A stretch of 63,665 nucleotides of DNA from Paenibacillus humicus NBRC 102415. Its GTDB lineage: Bacteria > Bacillota > Bacilli > Paenibacillales > Paenibacillaceae. This document shows, piece by piece, positions 43,337 to 52,660 of the stretch; the stretch's first letter is position 1; the number at the start of each line of letters is the position of its first letter. The notes under the pieces were generated by a model. That model worked only from the letters and a program-made list of their open reading frames with translations, ran no database searches and was not told the origin of the DNA. The position numbers and the translations under genes are program-made. The stretch covers positions 1 through 63,665 of the forward strand of contig NZ_BIMD01000034.1 in NCBI RefSeq assembly GCF_004000905.1. The letters are read 5' to 3'.

Positions 43337-44878
43337 ATGGAGCAAAGGCCGATCGTAGCAGAACTGAAAGGAATCACCAAGAGATTTCCCGGCATTGTCG
43401 CAAACGACAACATCAGCCTGCAGCTTAGAAAGGGAGAGATCCATGCCCTTCTAGGAGAAAACGGCGCCGGCAAGTCGACTCTCATGAATATCCTTTTCGG
43501 GCTCTATCAGCCTGACGAGGGGCATATCGAAATCAACGGCAGTCCCGTGGTTATCGACGGTGCCGGCAAGGCGATCGAGCTGCGGATCGGCATGGTCCAT
43601 CAGCACTTCAAGCTGGTCAAGCCTTTTACTGTAGCGGAGAATATCATTCTGGGCAACGAGCCTACAAAAGGCGCTACGATCGATATCAAGAGCGCCAATG
43701 AACGCGTGAAGCAGATTTCCGAGCAGTACGGCCTGAAGGTGGATCCGCGCGTCAAGATCGAGGATATCACCGTCGGCATGCAGCAGCGGGTCGAAATTCT
43801 GAAGACGCTTTACCGCGGCGCGGACATCCTGATTTTCGACGAGCCGACAGCCGTTCTGACCGTTCAAGAGATCGAAGAGCTGATCGTCATTCTGCGCAAT
43901 CTGGCTCGCGAAGGCAAATCGATCATTCTCATTACGCATAAGCTCAAGGAAATCATGGAGATTGCGGACACCTGCACCGTCATCCGCCGGGGCAAAGTGA
44001 TCGGCAGCGTTTCCGTGAAGGAATCCAACGAGCGCCAGCTGGCGGAAATGATGGTCGGCCGTTCGGTCAGCTTCCAGGTGGACAAGCAGAAGAGCAAGCC
44101 GGGCAAGCCGGTGCTGGAAGTGAAGGATCTGGTCGTTCCGGGCGAGCACGGCAAGCCGGTCGTCGACCATGTCACCTTCGACATCCGCGCAGGCGAAGTG
44201 TTCGGCATCGCCGGCGTCGACGGCAACGGGCAGACGCAGCTCATCGAGGCGATCACCGGCATGCGCAAGGCAAGCGGCGGCTCGGTGAAGGTGCTCGGCA
44301 AGGAATTGCTGGGAACCTCCGTACGCACGGTGACGGAAGCCGGCGTATCGCATATTCCCGAGGACAGGCACAAGCACGGTCTCGTGCTCGACTTCAGCGT
44401 CAGCGAGAATATGGTGCTGAACAACTATTACAAAGAGCCTTTTACTCATAAGGGTCTATTGAACTACAAGGCAATGGACGAGAACGCCAAAAAGCTCGCA
44501 GAGCAGTTCGACGTGCGGATGTCCGGCATCCATACGGAAGCCCGCTCCTTGTCGGGCGGCAACCAGCAGAAGGCGATCATCGCCCGGGAGCTCACCCGCG
44601 ATCCGGAGCTGATTATCGCCGTGCAGCCGACTCGCGGCCTTGACGTCGGCGCCATCGAATTCGTGCACAAGCAGCTCATCGAGGCCCGCAACGCGGGCAA
44701 AGCGGTGCTTCTCGTTTCCTTCGAGCTGGAGGAGCTGTACGGCCTCTCCGACCGCCTTGCGGTCATCTATGAGGGACGGTTCATGGGCCAGATGGAAGCG
44801 GACGAGAAAAACGAAGAGCAAATCGGACTCATGATGGCGGGCAACGCCATGGGAGCCGCCGCCGGCCATACAGGCTGA
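43337..44878 (+). CDS. nupO: Nucleoside ABC transporter ATP-binding protein (NupO/YufO type)
   Basis: A 513-residue protein with two ABC domains in one chain, as in RbsA-type importers. The first has Walker A GENGAGKS near residue 37, signature VGMQQRVEIL and Walker B ILIFDEP. The second has a degenerate Walker A (GVDGNGQT), signature LSGGNQQKAI and LIIAVQPTRGLD. It powers the nupP/nupQ permease pair. The ATG at 43337 follows GGGAAGGAG. Only 17 bases separate it from nupP. Confidence 0.93.
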   Translation: MEQRPIVAELKGITKRFPGIVANDNISLQLRKGEIHALLGENGAGKSTLMNILFGLYQPDEGHIEINGSPVVIDGAGKAIELRIGMVHQHFKLVKPFTVAENIILGNEPTKGATIDIKSANERVKQISEQYGLKVDPRVKIEDITVGMQQRVEILKTLYRGADILIFDEPTAVLTVQEIEELIVILRNLAREGKSIILITHKLKEIMEIADTCTVIRRGKVIGSVSVKESNERQLAEMMVGRSVSFQVDKQKSKPGKPVLEVKDLVVPGEHGKPVVDHVTFDIRAGEVFGIAGVDGNGQTQLIEAITGMRKASGGSVKVLGKELLGTSVRTVTEAGVSHIPEDRHKHGLVLDFSVSENMVLNNYYKEPFTHKGLLNYKAMDENAKKLAEQFDVRMSGIHTEARSLSGGNQQKAIIARELTRDPELIIAVQPTRGLDVGAIEFVHKQLIEARNAGKAVLLVSFELEELYGLSDRLAVIYEGRFMGQMEADEKNEEQIGLMMAGNAMGAAAGHTG

Positions 44879-44894
44879 GACAGGAGGACAACGG

Positions 44895-45977
44895 ATGCAG
44901 CGTCTCAATCAAATATTCACGAAACAGTCCACCTATGTTCCGATTCTGGCCATCATTCTCGGCCTGATCGTCGGCGCCATCGTCATGTGGATGGGCGGAT
45001 TCAACCCTTTCGAAGCCTATAAGGCCATGCTGGTCAAAATTTTCGGGACTACCTACGACTTCGGCGAAGCTATCCGCCAGGTCACGCCGCTGATCTTCAC
45101 CGGCTTGTCGGTTGCGTTCGCGTTCCGCGCTGGATTGTTCAACATCGGTGCGGAAGGCCAGTTCATCATGGGGATGACGGCCGCTACATGGGTCGGCATC
45201 AACACCGATCTGCCTTGGTTCATCCATCTTCCGCTGGCCGTTCTGGCAGGCGGCCTTGCGGGCGCGATCTGGTCGGGCCTTGCCGGCTGGCTCAAAGCGA
45301 GTCGCGGAATCAACGAAGTCATTTCGACGATCATGCTGAACTGGATCGCTTATTACTTCGCCAACTTCATGGTTCGCGTCGTCATGATCGAGAAAGGGCA
45401 GAACCGCTCCCAGGATGTGCTGCCGTCGGCATCGGCATCCATCGACTGGCTGTCCGCTCTGATGGACAATGCCCGCGTCCACTGGGGCACGGTCATCGCC
45501 CTGCTTTGCTCCGGCATTTTCTACTACATTCTTTGGAAGACCCGCCAAGGGTACGAGCTGCGCGCCAGCGGCCACAACGCGGATGCCGCTTTCTACGCGG
45601 GCATCAACGTCAAGGGCAGCATCGTCAAGGCGATGATGATCTCCGGCGCCTTCGCCGGTCTCGGCGGCGCCTTCGAGATTCTCGGCGTGTTCAAATCCAT
45701 GGCGGTCATGAACGCGCAGCCGGGCTACGGATTCGACGGAATCGCCGTGTCTCTGCTCGGCGGCAACAACCCGTTCGGCATCGTGTTCGGCGCGATTCTG
45801 TTCGGCTTCCTCAGCTACGGCTCGCAGGGCATGAACTTCGAGCTTGAGGTTCCGAACGAAATCATCCGGATCGTCATCGGCTCGGTCATCTTCTTCGTAG
45901 CCAGCCACGGCATCGTCAAATGGTTCCTCAAGCCGTTCTTCAAAAAACGGCGGGAAGAAAAGAAGGGGGCGGCGTAA
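44895..45977 (+). CDS. nupP: Nucleoside ABC transporter permease (NupP/YufP type)
   Basis: A 360-residue BPD_transp_2-family permease with about ten membrane helices, including VPILAIILGLIVGAIVMWMGG and the conserved FRAGLFNIGAEGQFIMG segment. KASRGINEVISTIMLNWIAYY is typical of the YufP group. The last 15 residues are strongly basic (FFKKRREEKKG). It forms a heterodimer channel with NupQ, whose ATG follows the nupP stop with no gap. RBS AGGAGG precedes the ATG. Confidence 0.93.
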   Translation: MQRLNQIFTKQSTYVPILAIILGLIVGAIVMWMGGFNPFEAYKAMLVKIFGTTYDFGEAIRQVTPLIFTGLSVAFAFRAGLFNIGAEGQFIMGMTAATWVGINTDLPWFIHLPLAVLAGGLAGAIWSGLAGWLKASRGINEVISTIMLNWIAYYFANFMVRVVMIEKGQNRSQDVLPSASASIDWLSALMDNARVHWGTVIALLCSGIFYYILWKTRQGYELRASGHNADAAFYAGINVKGSIVKAMMISGAFAGLGGAFEILGVFKSMAVMNAQPGYGFDGIAVSLLGGNNPFGIVFGAILFGFLSYGSQGMNFELEVPNEIIRIVIGSVIFFVASHGIVKWFLKPFFKKRREEKKGAA

Positions 45978-46934
45978 ATGGATCTTTTGGCTCAGCTGAT
46001 CAACACCACGCTGGTCTTCTCGACCGCCCTGATTCTGGCCGCGCTCGGCGGCATCTTCTCGGAGCGCTCCGGCGTCGTCAACATCGGCCTTGAAGGCCTC
46101 ATGATCGTCGGCGCGTTCAGCGCGGCCGTGTTCACGTATTTCTCCAGCGAATGGGGCTTCGGCGGCGGCTCGCCTTGGTTCGGCCTCCTCATGGCGGTCG
46201 TCTGCGGCGTCGTCTTCTCCCTGCTGCACGCGGTGGCTTCCATCACGCTGAAGGCCAACCAGGTCATTATCGGGGTCGTCATCAATATCCTTGCCCTGGG
46301 CGCGACCATCTACCTGGTCAAGAGCCTGTTTGACGGCCAGGGCCAGTCGGAGAACCTGACCGGCATCGCCTTCACCAAGTGGAACATCCCGGTCCTCTCG
46401 GATATTCCGTTCATCGGAGAAGCGCTGTTCAAGGCTTACCCGACCACGTACATCTGCTACGTGCTCGTGTTCCTGAGCTGGTTCGTCCTGTACCGGACCC
46501 GCTTCGGCCTGCGCCTGCGCGCCGTCGGCGAGCATCCCGGCGCGGCGGACACCGTCGGCATCAGCGTCACGAAGTACCGCTACATCGGCGTCATGCTGAG
46601 CGGCGCGTTCGCCGGTCTCGGCGGCGCAGCGATCTCGCTTACGACGACGTACGATTTCTCGCACACGACGATCAGCGGCCAGGGCTTCATCGCGATCGCG
46701 GCGATCATCTTCGGGCGCTGGCATCCGATCGGCGCGGCAGGGGCGGCCTTGTTCTTCGGCTTTGCCCAGGCGCTGCGCTTCCAAGCGCAGCTGTTCGAAT
46801 GGTCCAAGGCCATTCCAAACGAGTTCCTGTATATGCTGCCTTACGTCCTCACGCTGCTGCTGCTCGCATTTGCGGCGGGCAAAAACCGCGCTCCGGCGGC
46901 GGCGGGTGAGCCTTACGATCCCGGCAAGCGTTAA
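45978..46934 (+). CDS. nupQ: Nucleoside ABC transporter permease (NupQ/YufQ type)
   Basis: A 318-residue permease of the same family with about eight to ten helices. GGIFSERSGVVNIGLEGLMIVGAFSA near residue 24 is the conserved family loop, and RAVGEHPGAADTVGISVTKYRYIGVMLSGAFAGLGGA matches sugar/nucleoside permeases. The start abuts the nupP stop directly, with the ribosome site inside the nupP end (AAGGGGGCGG). It ends the operon before a good terminator. Confidence 0.93.
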   Translation: MDLLAQLINTTLVFSTALILAALGGIFSERSGVVNIGLEGLMIVGAFSAAVFTYFSSEWGFGGGSPWFGLLMAVVCGVVFSLLHAVASITLKANQVIIGVVINILALGATIYLVKSLFDGQGQSENLTGIAFTKWNIPVLSDIPFIGEALFKAYPTTYICYVLVFLSWFVLYRTRFGLRLRAVGEHPGAADTVGISVTKYRYIGVMLSGAFAGLGGAAISLTTTYDFSHTTISGQGFIAIAAIIFGRWHPIGAAGAALFFGFAQALRFQAQLFEWSKAIPNEFLYMLPYVLTLLLLAFAAGKNRAPAAAGEPYDPGKR

Positions 46935-46948
46935 GATCGGCTTACAGT

Positions 46949-46980
46949 CTCTTGCATCCATATGCAAGAGGCTTTTTTTT
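46949..46980 (+). terminator. Rho-independent terminator after nupQ
   Basis: Perfect stem CTCTTGCAT (46949-46957) and ATGCAAGAG (46962-46970), four-base loop, then GC and eight T. Confidence 0.93.
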
Positions 46981-47176
46981 GCACCCTGCATCAGATGGGG
47001 ACAACAAATCCGAAAGAAGGAAAGCCCTGCTCGACGATACATGGAATGGCGTCAAAAAAGGATGCCGGCGAAGGAAGCGGCGGAGCTCGCGGCCCCTGTT
47101 TTGAGCGGAGGGACCTTTAGGCTCCGGACAGCCGGTTCCCCTTGGAAATCGGGGCTCCGCAAGCAAAATTCCTTGG

Positions 47177-47205
47177 TTGACAGCCTCGGAGCAGGGGTGT
47201 AAATT
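47177..47205 (+). promoter_or_regulatory. SigA promoter of nadABC
   Basis: Perfect TTGACA (47177-47182) and TAAATT (47200-47205), 17 bases apart. The leader to the nadA GTG is about 150 bases. Confidence 0.78.
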
Positions 47206-47239
47206 AGGTGTTACTGAATCGTCACATCTTATCAACATT

Positions 47240-47290
47240 GTGAATCATTTCACGAGTTAAAAGGGGCATCCGGCATGGAATGTCCGGATG
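47240..47290 (+). promoter_or_regulatory. Two inverted repeats in the nadA leader
   Basis: GTGAA-TCAT-TTCAC (47240-47253) is a perfect short palindrome, and CATCCGG (47267-47273) pairs with CCGGATG (47284-47290). Either could be an operator for an NAD-pathway regulator; I cannot match a known motif with confidence. Confidence 0.4.
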
Positions 47291-47364
47291 GTTGAGCATA
47301 CTATAACGGGTCCGCGCCTGTGCTGACGCATGGAAGCGACGGACTTCGAAGGAGATGGATCGAC

Positions 47365-48303
47365 GTGGAAGCTTTGGCTCTGGAGCGCAAGGCGGAACAG
47401 AACCGGGAACTGCGCGAGAGGCTGCTGCAGCTGAAGAAAGAACGCAACGCCATCATTCTCGCCCACTATTATCAGAGGGATGAAATTCAGGAGGTCGCCG
47501 ATTTCCGGGGGGATTCGTTCCTGCTGGCGCAAAAGGCGGCTGAAACCGACGCCGATACGATCGTATTCTGCGGCGTCCACTTCATGGGCGAGAGCGCCAA
47601 GATTCTGGCTCCGAACAAGACCGTCATCATTCCCGACGAGCGGGCCGGCTGCCCGATGGCGGACATGGTCAATGTCGAGGGCCTGCGCAAGCTGAAGGCG
47701 CAGCATCCCAATGCGAAGGTCGTCACGTATATCAACTCTTCGGCCGAGATCAAGGCGGAGACGGATATTTGCTGCACGTCGGCCAACGCCGTGAAGGTCG
47801 TCAACTCGGTCGACAGCGACGAGATCATCTGGGTGCCGGACAAGAACCTGGGCCATTATGTCCAGCAGAAGACCGACAAGAAGATGATCATCTGGGAAGG
47901 CTACTGCAATACCCATGACATGCTGACCGTCAAGGACGTCGAGGAAATGAAGGCCAAATATCCGAACGCGGAATTTGTCGTCCATCCCGAATGCCGTCCG
48001 GAAGTCGTCGAGCTCGGCGATTTTGTCGGAAGCACGACGGCCATCATCAAATATTGCAAGGAATCGCCCAATAAGGAATTCATCGTCGGAACCGAGGACG
48101 GCACCGGCTACCAGCTTCGTCTGGACAGCCCGGACAAGACGTTCCATTTCGCGACCAAATACCTGGTATGCCCCAACATGAAGGTCAACAACCTCAAGAA
48201 GCTGGTCCGCTGCCTGGAAAACATGTCTCCGCAAATCTATGTGCCGGATGCCGTTGCCGACAAGGCGCGCCTGTCCCTGGAGCGCATGCTGCTGGTGAAG
48301 TAG
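47365..48303 (+). CDS. nadA: Quinolinate synthase
   Basis: A 312-residue [4Fe-4S] enzyme that condenses iminoaspartate (from NadB) with dihydroxyacetone phosphate to give quinolinate. Visible are AIILAHYYQRDEIQEVAD, CGVHFMGESAKILAP (Cys69), PDERAGCPMADM with the likely cluster ligand Cys96, HPECRPEV and LVCPNMKVNNL for the other ligands. It starts at GTG 47365 after AAGGAGA; an upstream ATG at 47320 lacks a ribosome site. It is shorter than B. subtilis NadA (about 368) but near the T. maritima size. It leads nadA-nadB-nadC. Confidence 0.94.
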   Translation: MEALALERKAEQNRELRERLLQLKKERNAIILAHYYQRDEIQEVADFRGDSFLLAQKAAETDADTIVFCGVHFMGESAKILAPNKTVIIPDERAGCPMADMVNVEGLRKLKAQHPNAKVVTYINSSAEIKAETDICCTSANAVKVVNSVDSDEIIWVPDKNLGHYVQQKTDKKMIIWEGYCNTHDMLTVKDVEEMKAKYPNAEFVVHPECRPEVVELGDFVGSTTAIIKYCKESPNKEFIVGTEDGTGYQLRLDSPDKTFHFATKYLVCPNMKVNNLKKLVRCLENMSPQIYVPDAVADKARLSLERMLLVK

Positions 48304-48339
48304 CATGCGCTACTCCCATGTCCGGAGGAGCTTGCACCT

Positions 48340-49965
48340 ATGATACCTAGATATTTAGTCGATCTGAATCTCGACGAGCTGCCTGTCGTGGAGAAGGATG
48401 TCATCGTCATCGGGGCCGGCATTGCCGGTCTTTTTACCGCTATACGGGCCAGCGAACGGAACTCGGTCCTGATGATCACCAAGAAATCGCTCATGGACAG
48501 CAACACGCGTTATGCGCAGGGAGGCATTGCCGCCGTCATTTCCGACGAGGATTCTCCCGACTTCCATCTGGAGGACACGCTCGTGGCCGGCGCCGGCCTG
48601 TGCGACCGCGACGCTGTCGAGGTGCTGGTGCATGAAGGGCCCAAGGGCGTGCGCAGCCTGATCGGCATGGGCACGCAGTTCGACCTCGAGAACGGGGAAT
48701 TCGCCTTGACGAAGGAAGGCGCGCACAGCCAGCGCCGCATCCTGCACGCCAACGGCGACGCGACCGGCTTCGAGATCGTCCGCGCCTTGTCGGAGAAGGC
48801 GATGGCCGCCGAGAGGATCGAGGTATGGGACGACCACTTCGCCATCGACCTCATCACGCGGGACAATGAATGCTGCGGCGCCCTTGTGCAGAAGCCGGAC
48901 GGCAGCCGGGTATTCGTGCGCGGCAAGGCGACCATCCTGTGCACCGGCGGCACTGGGCAGATGTTCCGGTATACGACCAATCCGGAAGTAGCGACCGGAG
49001 ACGGCGTCGCGATGGCTTACCGTGCCGGAGCCTACATAAGAGACATGGAATTCATTCAGTTCCATCCGACAACGCTTTGCTACCCGGGCGCGCCCCGCTT
49101 CCTCATTTCGGAGGCTGTCCGGGGAGAAGGGGCCGTTCTGCGCAACATCCGCGGCGACCGCTTCATGGAGCGATACCATCCTCAGCTGGAGCTGGCGCCG
49201 CGCGACGTCGTCGCCAATGCCATCGTCAGCGAGCTGGAGCAGACGCGGTCGACATTCGTCTATCTGGACGTGACGCATGAGTCGGAGGAGATGATCCGCC
49301 ACCGGTTCCCGACGATCTACGAAACCTGCCTGCAGTACGGCCTCGATTTGACGACGGACTGGATTCCGGTCGCTCCGGCGGCCCATTATACGATGGGCGG
49401 CGTCAAGACGGATCTGAACGGAGAGACGAATCTCTCCCGCCTGTTCGCCTGCGGCGAAGTGTCTTCGACCGGGGTGCATGGCGCCAACCGGCTGGCGAGC
49501 AACTCGCTGTCGGAGGCGATCGTGTTCGGGCGCCGCATCATCCACCGCATCGAGGAGCTGCCGCCGCTTGAGGGCGCGGTTCATGTACGGGAAGAAAAGG
49601 AAGAGCATAGCGCCATCTCCAGACAGGCGGTCGTGGAGAAGCGGCTCAAGCTGCAGAAGGTCATGGTTCGCTATGTCGGCTTGCGCCGCAGCGCGGACAG
49701 CCTGGCCAAAGGGCTTGTCGAGCTGAAGAGGCAATTGCCGTTCCTTTCGTCGGTCATGGCCAAATGGGAAGATTTCGAGTTCGCCAATCTGCTGACCATC
49801 TCCATGCTGACCGCGGAGTCCGCGGCTGCCCGCGAGGAAAGCCGAGGCGCGCATTACCGGGTGGATCATCCTCAGCGGGATGACCGCAATTGGCGCAAAC
49901 ATACGGTTCTGCACCGAGTGCAGGGCATTACGGAGGAATCGGTATATGATGGATCAGCAATTTGA
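48340..49965 (+). CDS. nadB: L-aspartate oxidase
   Basis: A 541-residue FAD enzyme that oxidises L-aspartate to iminoaspartate for NadA. The FAD dinucleotide fold VIVIGAGIAGLFTAI is near residue 22. DSNTRYAQGGIAAV, FIQFHPTTLCYPGAPRFLISEAVRGEGAVL, APAAHYTMGGVKTD and GVHGANRLASNSLSEAIVFGRR are all typical of the succinate dehydrogenase/aspartate oxidase family. The C-terminal ESRGAHYRVDHPQRDD is also conserved. ATG 48340 follows GGAGGAGC. It overlaps nadC by 20 bases. Confidence 0.96.
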   Translation: MIPRYLVDLNLDELPVVEKDVIVIGAGIAGLFTAIRASERNSVLMITKKSLMDSNTRYAQGGIAAVISDEDSPDFHLEDTLVAGAGLCDRDAVEVLVHEGPKGVRSLIGMGTQFDLENGEFALTKEGAHSQRRILHANGDATGFEIVRALSEKAMAAERIEVWDDHFAIDLITRDNECCGALVQKPDGSRVFVRGKATILCTGGTGQMFRYTTNPEVATGDGVAMAYRAGAYIRDMEFIQFHPTTLCYPGAPRFLISEAVRGEGAVLRNIRGDRFMERYHPQLELAPRDVVANAIVSELEQTRSTFVYLDVTHESEEMIRHRFPTIYETCLQYGLDLTTDWIPVAPAAHYTMGGVKTDLNGETNLSRLFACGEVSSTGVHGANRLASNSLSEAIVFGRRIIHRIEELPPLEGAVHVREEKEEHSAISRQAVVEKRLKLQKVMVRYVGLRRSADSLAKGLVELKRQLPFLSSVMAKWEDFEFANLLTISMLTAESAAAREESRGAHYRVDHPQRDDRNWRKHTVLHRVQGITEESVYDGSAI

Positions 49966-50842
49966 GGCCGGCCTTGGCCTCGGCGGTTATGACAAAAGTC
50001 TTCGCGACAGCGTTCAGAGCTGGCTGGCCGAGGATATCGGCACCGGGGATGTGACGACCCGCACGACCATTCCGGCTGGCAGCAACATGAAAGCCGTCAT
50101 CCACGTCAAGGAAGACGGGATTATCGCCGGCCTGCCCGTCGCGCAGACCGTCTTTTCGGTCGTCGATCCATCCCTTGCCTTCACGGCTCATGCAAAGGAC
50201 GGCGACCGGGTAACGGCGGGAACCGTCATCGCCGAGGTGGAAGGCAGCACGCACAGCATTTTGACGGGCGAGCGGCTCGCGCTCAACCTGATGCAGCGCT
50301 TGTCGGGCATCGCCACCAAGACAAGCCGCTTCGTCGACATTCTTGACGGGCTCCCGACTCGTCTGGTCGACACCCGCAAGACGACTCCGGGCCACCGGAT
50401 GCTGGAGAAGTACGCCGTCCGCGTCGGCGGCGGCGCCAATCACCGCTTCGGCTTGTACGACGCCGTCATGATCAAGGACAACCATATCAAGGGAGCCGGC
50501 GGCATCACCGCGGCCGTGATCGCGTCCCGTTCCGTCATCCCGCACACGATGAAGATCGAGGTCGAGACGGAATCGATGGAGCAGGTCGGCGAAGCTCTTG
50601 ATTGCGGCGCGGACATCATCATGCTCGACAATATGAAGCCGGAGCTTATGGCGGAGGCCGTTCGTCTGATCAAGAGCCGTTCTCCCCATGTCCTTACGGA
50701 AGCGTCGGGCGGGGTGCGGCTGGAAACGATCCGGGCCATCGCCGAGACCGGCGTGGACATCATTTCCGTCGGCGCCCTCACGTATTCGTTCGAAGCTCTC
50801 GATATCAGCCTCGACCTGGGCGGCAAGAAGGGGAGGTCGTAA
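49946..50842 (+). CDS. nadC: Quinolinate (nicotinate-nucleotide) phosphoribosyltransferase
   Basis: A 298-residue enzyme that converts quinolinate and PRPP into nicotinate mononucleotide, CO2 and pyrophosphate. Characteristic parts are WLAEDIGTGDVTT at the start, ERLALNLMQRLSGIAT, LVDTRKTTPGHRMLEKYAVRVGGGANHRFGLYD with the active-site Arg/Lys/His, and IMLDNMKPELM. ATG 49946 lies seven bases after CGGAGGAA and overlaps the nadB end. coaX starts three bases after its stop, so nad genes may run on into coaX. Confidence 0.95.
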   Translation: MMDQQFEAGLGLGGYDKSLRDSVQSWLAEDIGTGDVTTRTTIPAGSNMKAVIHVKEDGIIAGLPVAQTVFSVVDPSLAFTAHAKDGDRVTAGTVIAEVEGSTHSILTGERLALNLMQRLSGIATKTSRFVDILDGLPTRLVDTRKTTPGHRMLEKYAVRVGGGANHRFGLYDAVMIKDNHIKGAGGITAAVIASRSVIPHTMKIEVETESMEQVGEALDCGADIIMLDNMKPELMAEAVRLIKSRSPHVLTEASGGVRLETIRAIAETGVDIISVGALTYSFEALDISLDLGGKKGRS

Positions 50843-50845
50843 TCC

Positions 50846-51622
50846 GTGATTGTCGTCATCGACGTAGGCAATACGAATATCGTGCTCGGCATCTACCGCG
50901 GACAGGAGCTGCTCCATCACTGGCGCATGAGCACCAACCGCTCGGCGACGAGCGACGAGTACGGCATGATGGTGTACAACTTCTTCCAATTCGCCGGCAT
51001 CTCCATCGATTCCATCGACGGAGTCGTCGTCTCTTCGGTCGTGCCGCCGCTCATGAGGACGCTGGAGCAGCTGTCGGTCAACTACCTTCGGCACTCCCCT
51101 CTCGTCATCGGTCCCGGCATCAAGACGGGCCTCAACATCCGGTACGAGAATCCGCGCGAGGTCGGAGCGGACCGCATCGTGAATTCTGTCGCCGGCATCG
51201 AGAAATACGGCTCGCCGCTCATCGTCGTCGATTTCGGTACGGCGACGACCTTCGATTATATCGATCCGAGCGGCGCTTATCTGGGCGGCGCCATCGTGCC
51301 GGGCATCGGCATCTCGACGGAAGCGCTTTACCAGAAAGCGGCCAAGCTGCCGCGCATCGAGCTTGTCCGGCCGCGCAGCGTCATCGGCCGCAATCCTGTG
51401 ACTTCAATGCAGGCCGGCATCATTTTCGGCTATGCCGGACAGGTGGACGGCATCGTCCGCCGGATCCGCCAGGAGTTCGGAACCGATCCGCGCGTCATCG
51501 CGACGGGCGGCCTGGCCGACATGATCGCGGCGGAATCGGAGACGATCGAGAAGGTGGACCAGCTGCTCACGCTCGAAGGGCTGCGCATCATTTACGAGCG
51601 CAACCAGGACCAGCATGGTTAA
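50846..51622 (+). CDS. coaX: Type III pantothenate kinase
   Basis: A 258-residue kinase for the first step of coenzyme A synthesis. It belongs to the ASKHA fold: the phosphate loop [14 protein letters not shown] is at residues 4-17, the [11 protein letters not shown] segment near 108 and [14 protein letters not shown] near 127 match CoaX. Type III enzymes are not inhibited by CoA and use a monovalent cation. It starts with GTG 50846 after GGGGAGG. As in B. subtilis (yacB) it precedes hslO. It lacks its own promoter and is close to nadC. Confidence 0.94.
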   Translation: MIVVIDVGNTNIVLGIYRGQELLHHWRMSTNRSATSDEYGMMVYNFFQFAGISIDSIDGVVVSSVVPPLMRTLEQLSVNYLRHSPLVIGPGIKTGLNIRYENPREVGADRIVNSVAGIEKYGSPLIVVDFGTATTFDYIDPSGAYLGGAIVPGIGISTEALYQKAAKLPRIELVRPRSVIGRNPVTSMQAGIIFGYAGQVDGIVRRIRQEFGTDPRVIATGGLADMIAAESETIEKVDQLLTLEGLRIIYERNQDQHG

Positions 51623-51727
51623 TGAAGCCGGAGAAAGAGCAAATTGAGATAGGATTGAGCGGCGCCGACTGAAGCATTGAGTCAACGGCAATGAAGAAAC
51701 CAACAGAGGACAAGGAGGGATTCATTG

Positions 51728-52645
51728 ATGAGCGATTACAAGGAAGGAACCCGCGAGGGCGACTATCTCGTCCGGGGAACGGCATGGGGCGGCAAAGTCC
51801 GCGTATTCGCGGCGCGCACGACCGAGCTGGTCGGCGAGCTGCAGCGGCGTCACGGAACCTACCCGACCGCTTCCGCAGCGCTGGGACGCACAGCGACGAT
51901 CGGGTCGATGATGGGGATGATGCTCAAGGGCGAGGAGAAGCTGACGCTTCAGGTCAAGGGCGACGGTCCGATCGGCCAGATCGTCGTTGATGCCAACGCC
52001 AAGGGAGAGGTGCGCGGTTATGTCGACAACCCGGAGGCGCATGTGCCGAGCAATTCGCTCGGCAAGCTCGATGTGGCCGGCGTCGTCGGTACGACGGGCT
52101 TCGTCCATGTCACCAAGGATCTGGGCCTCAAGGAGCCTTATCGCGGCAGCGTTCCAATCGTATCCGGCGAGCTGGGCGAGGATTTCACCTATTACTTCGC
52201 TTCCTCCGAGCAGACGCCTTCGGCGGTTGGAGTAGGCGTGCTGGTGGACGTGGACGGAAAGGTGCTGCATGCAGGAGGCTTCATTCTCCAGCTGCTGCCG
52301 GGCTTGACCGATGAGGAGATCGGGCGGCTCGAGACGGCTCTGGGCGGGCTGCCGCATGTCACGGCCCTTTTGGATCAAGGTGAGACCCCGGAAGAAATTC
52401 TGCGGTGGGTCGTCGGCGACGAGCTGACTGTGCATGAGACGATGGACGTGAAGTTCGTCTGCCAATGCTCTGCCGAAAAGGTGGAGCAGACGCTGATCAG
52501 CATGGGCGAGACCGAGCTGAGAAACTTGATCGAAGAGGAAGGATCGGCTGAGGTCGTCTGCCACTTCTGCAACGAGGCCTACACGTTCGACAAGCCTCAT
52601 CTGGAAAGGCTGCTTCAAGAAGCCACCGCCGGCAAGAACGGGTAA
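51728..52645 (+). CDS. hslO: Redox-regulated chaperone Hsp33
   Basis: A 305-residue chaperone that becomes active under oxidative stress. The C-terminal zinc site has the pairs CQC (Cys245, Cys247) and CHFC (Cys278, Cys281); on oxidation they form disulfides and release zinc. The N-terminal part includes RTATIGSMMGMMLKGEEKLTLQVKGDGPIG and the family's GYVDNPEAHVP. ATG 51728 lies nine bases after AGGAGG; a TTG three bases upstream is less likely. It sits between coaX and the foldase gene as in Bacillus. Confidence 0.95.
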   Translation: MSDYKEGTREGDYLVRGTAWGGKVRVFAARTTELVGELQRRHGTYPTASAALGRTATIGSMMGMMLKGEEKLTLQVKGDGPIGQIVVDANAKGEVRGYVDNPEAHVPSNSLGKLDVAGVVGTTGFVHVTKDLGLKEPYRGSVPIVSGELGEDFTYYFASSEQTPSAVGVGVLVDVDGKVLHAGGFILQLLPGLTDEEIGRLETALGGLPHVTALLDQGETPEEILRWVVGDELTVHETMDVKFVCQCSAEKVEQTLISMGETELRNLIEEEGSAEVVCHFCNEAYTFDKPHLERLLQEATAGKNG

Positions 52646-52660
52646 GGGAAGACGGGCGAT

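Larger units (their letters stand above)
46935..47364. other. Intergenic region between nupQ and nadA
   Basis: A 430-base gap with a terminator at its left end and the nad promoter and dyads at its right end, each listed. Between 46990 and 47170 it is GC-rich with no convincing gene; nested inverted bits near 47112-47160 could fold but fit no known RNA. Confidence 0.5.

Noticed and set aside
44829-47042. Long minus-strand open frame (737 codons) opposite nupP and nupQ
   Set aside because: Shadow of well recognised permease genes with ribosome sites and terminator on the plus strand.
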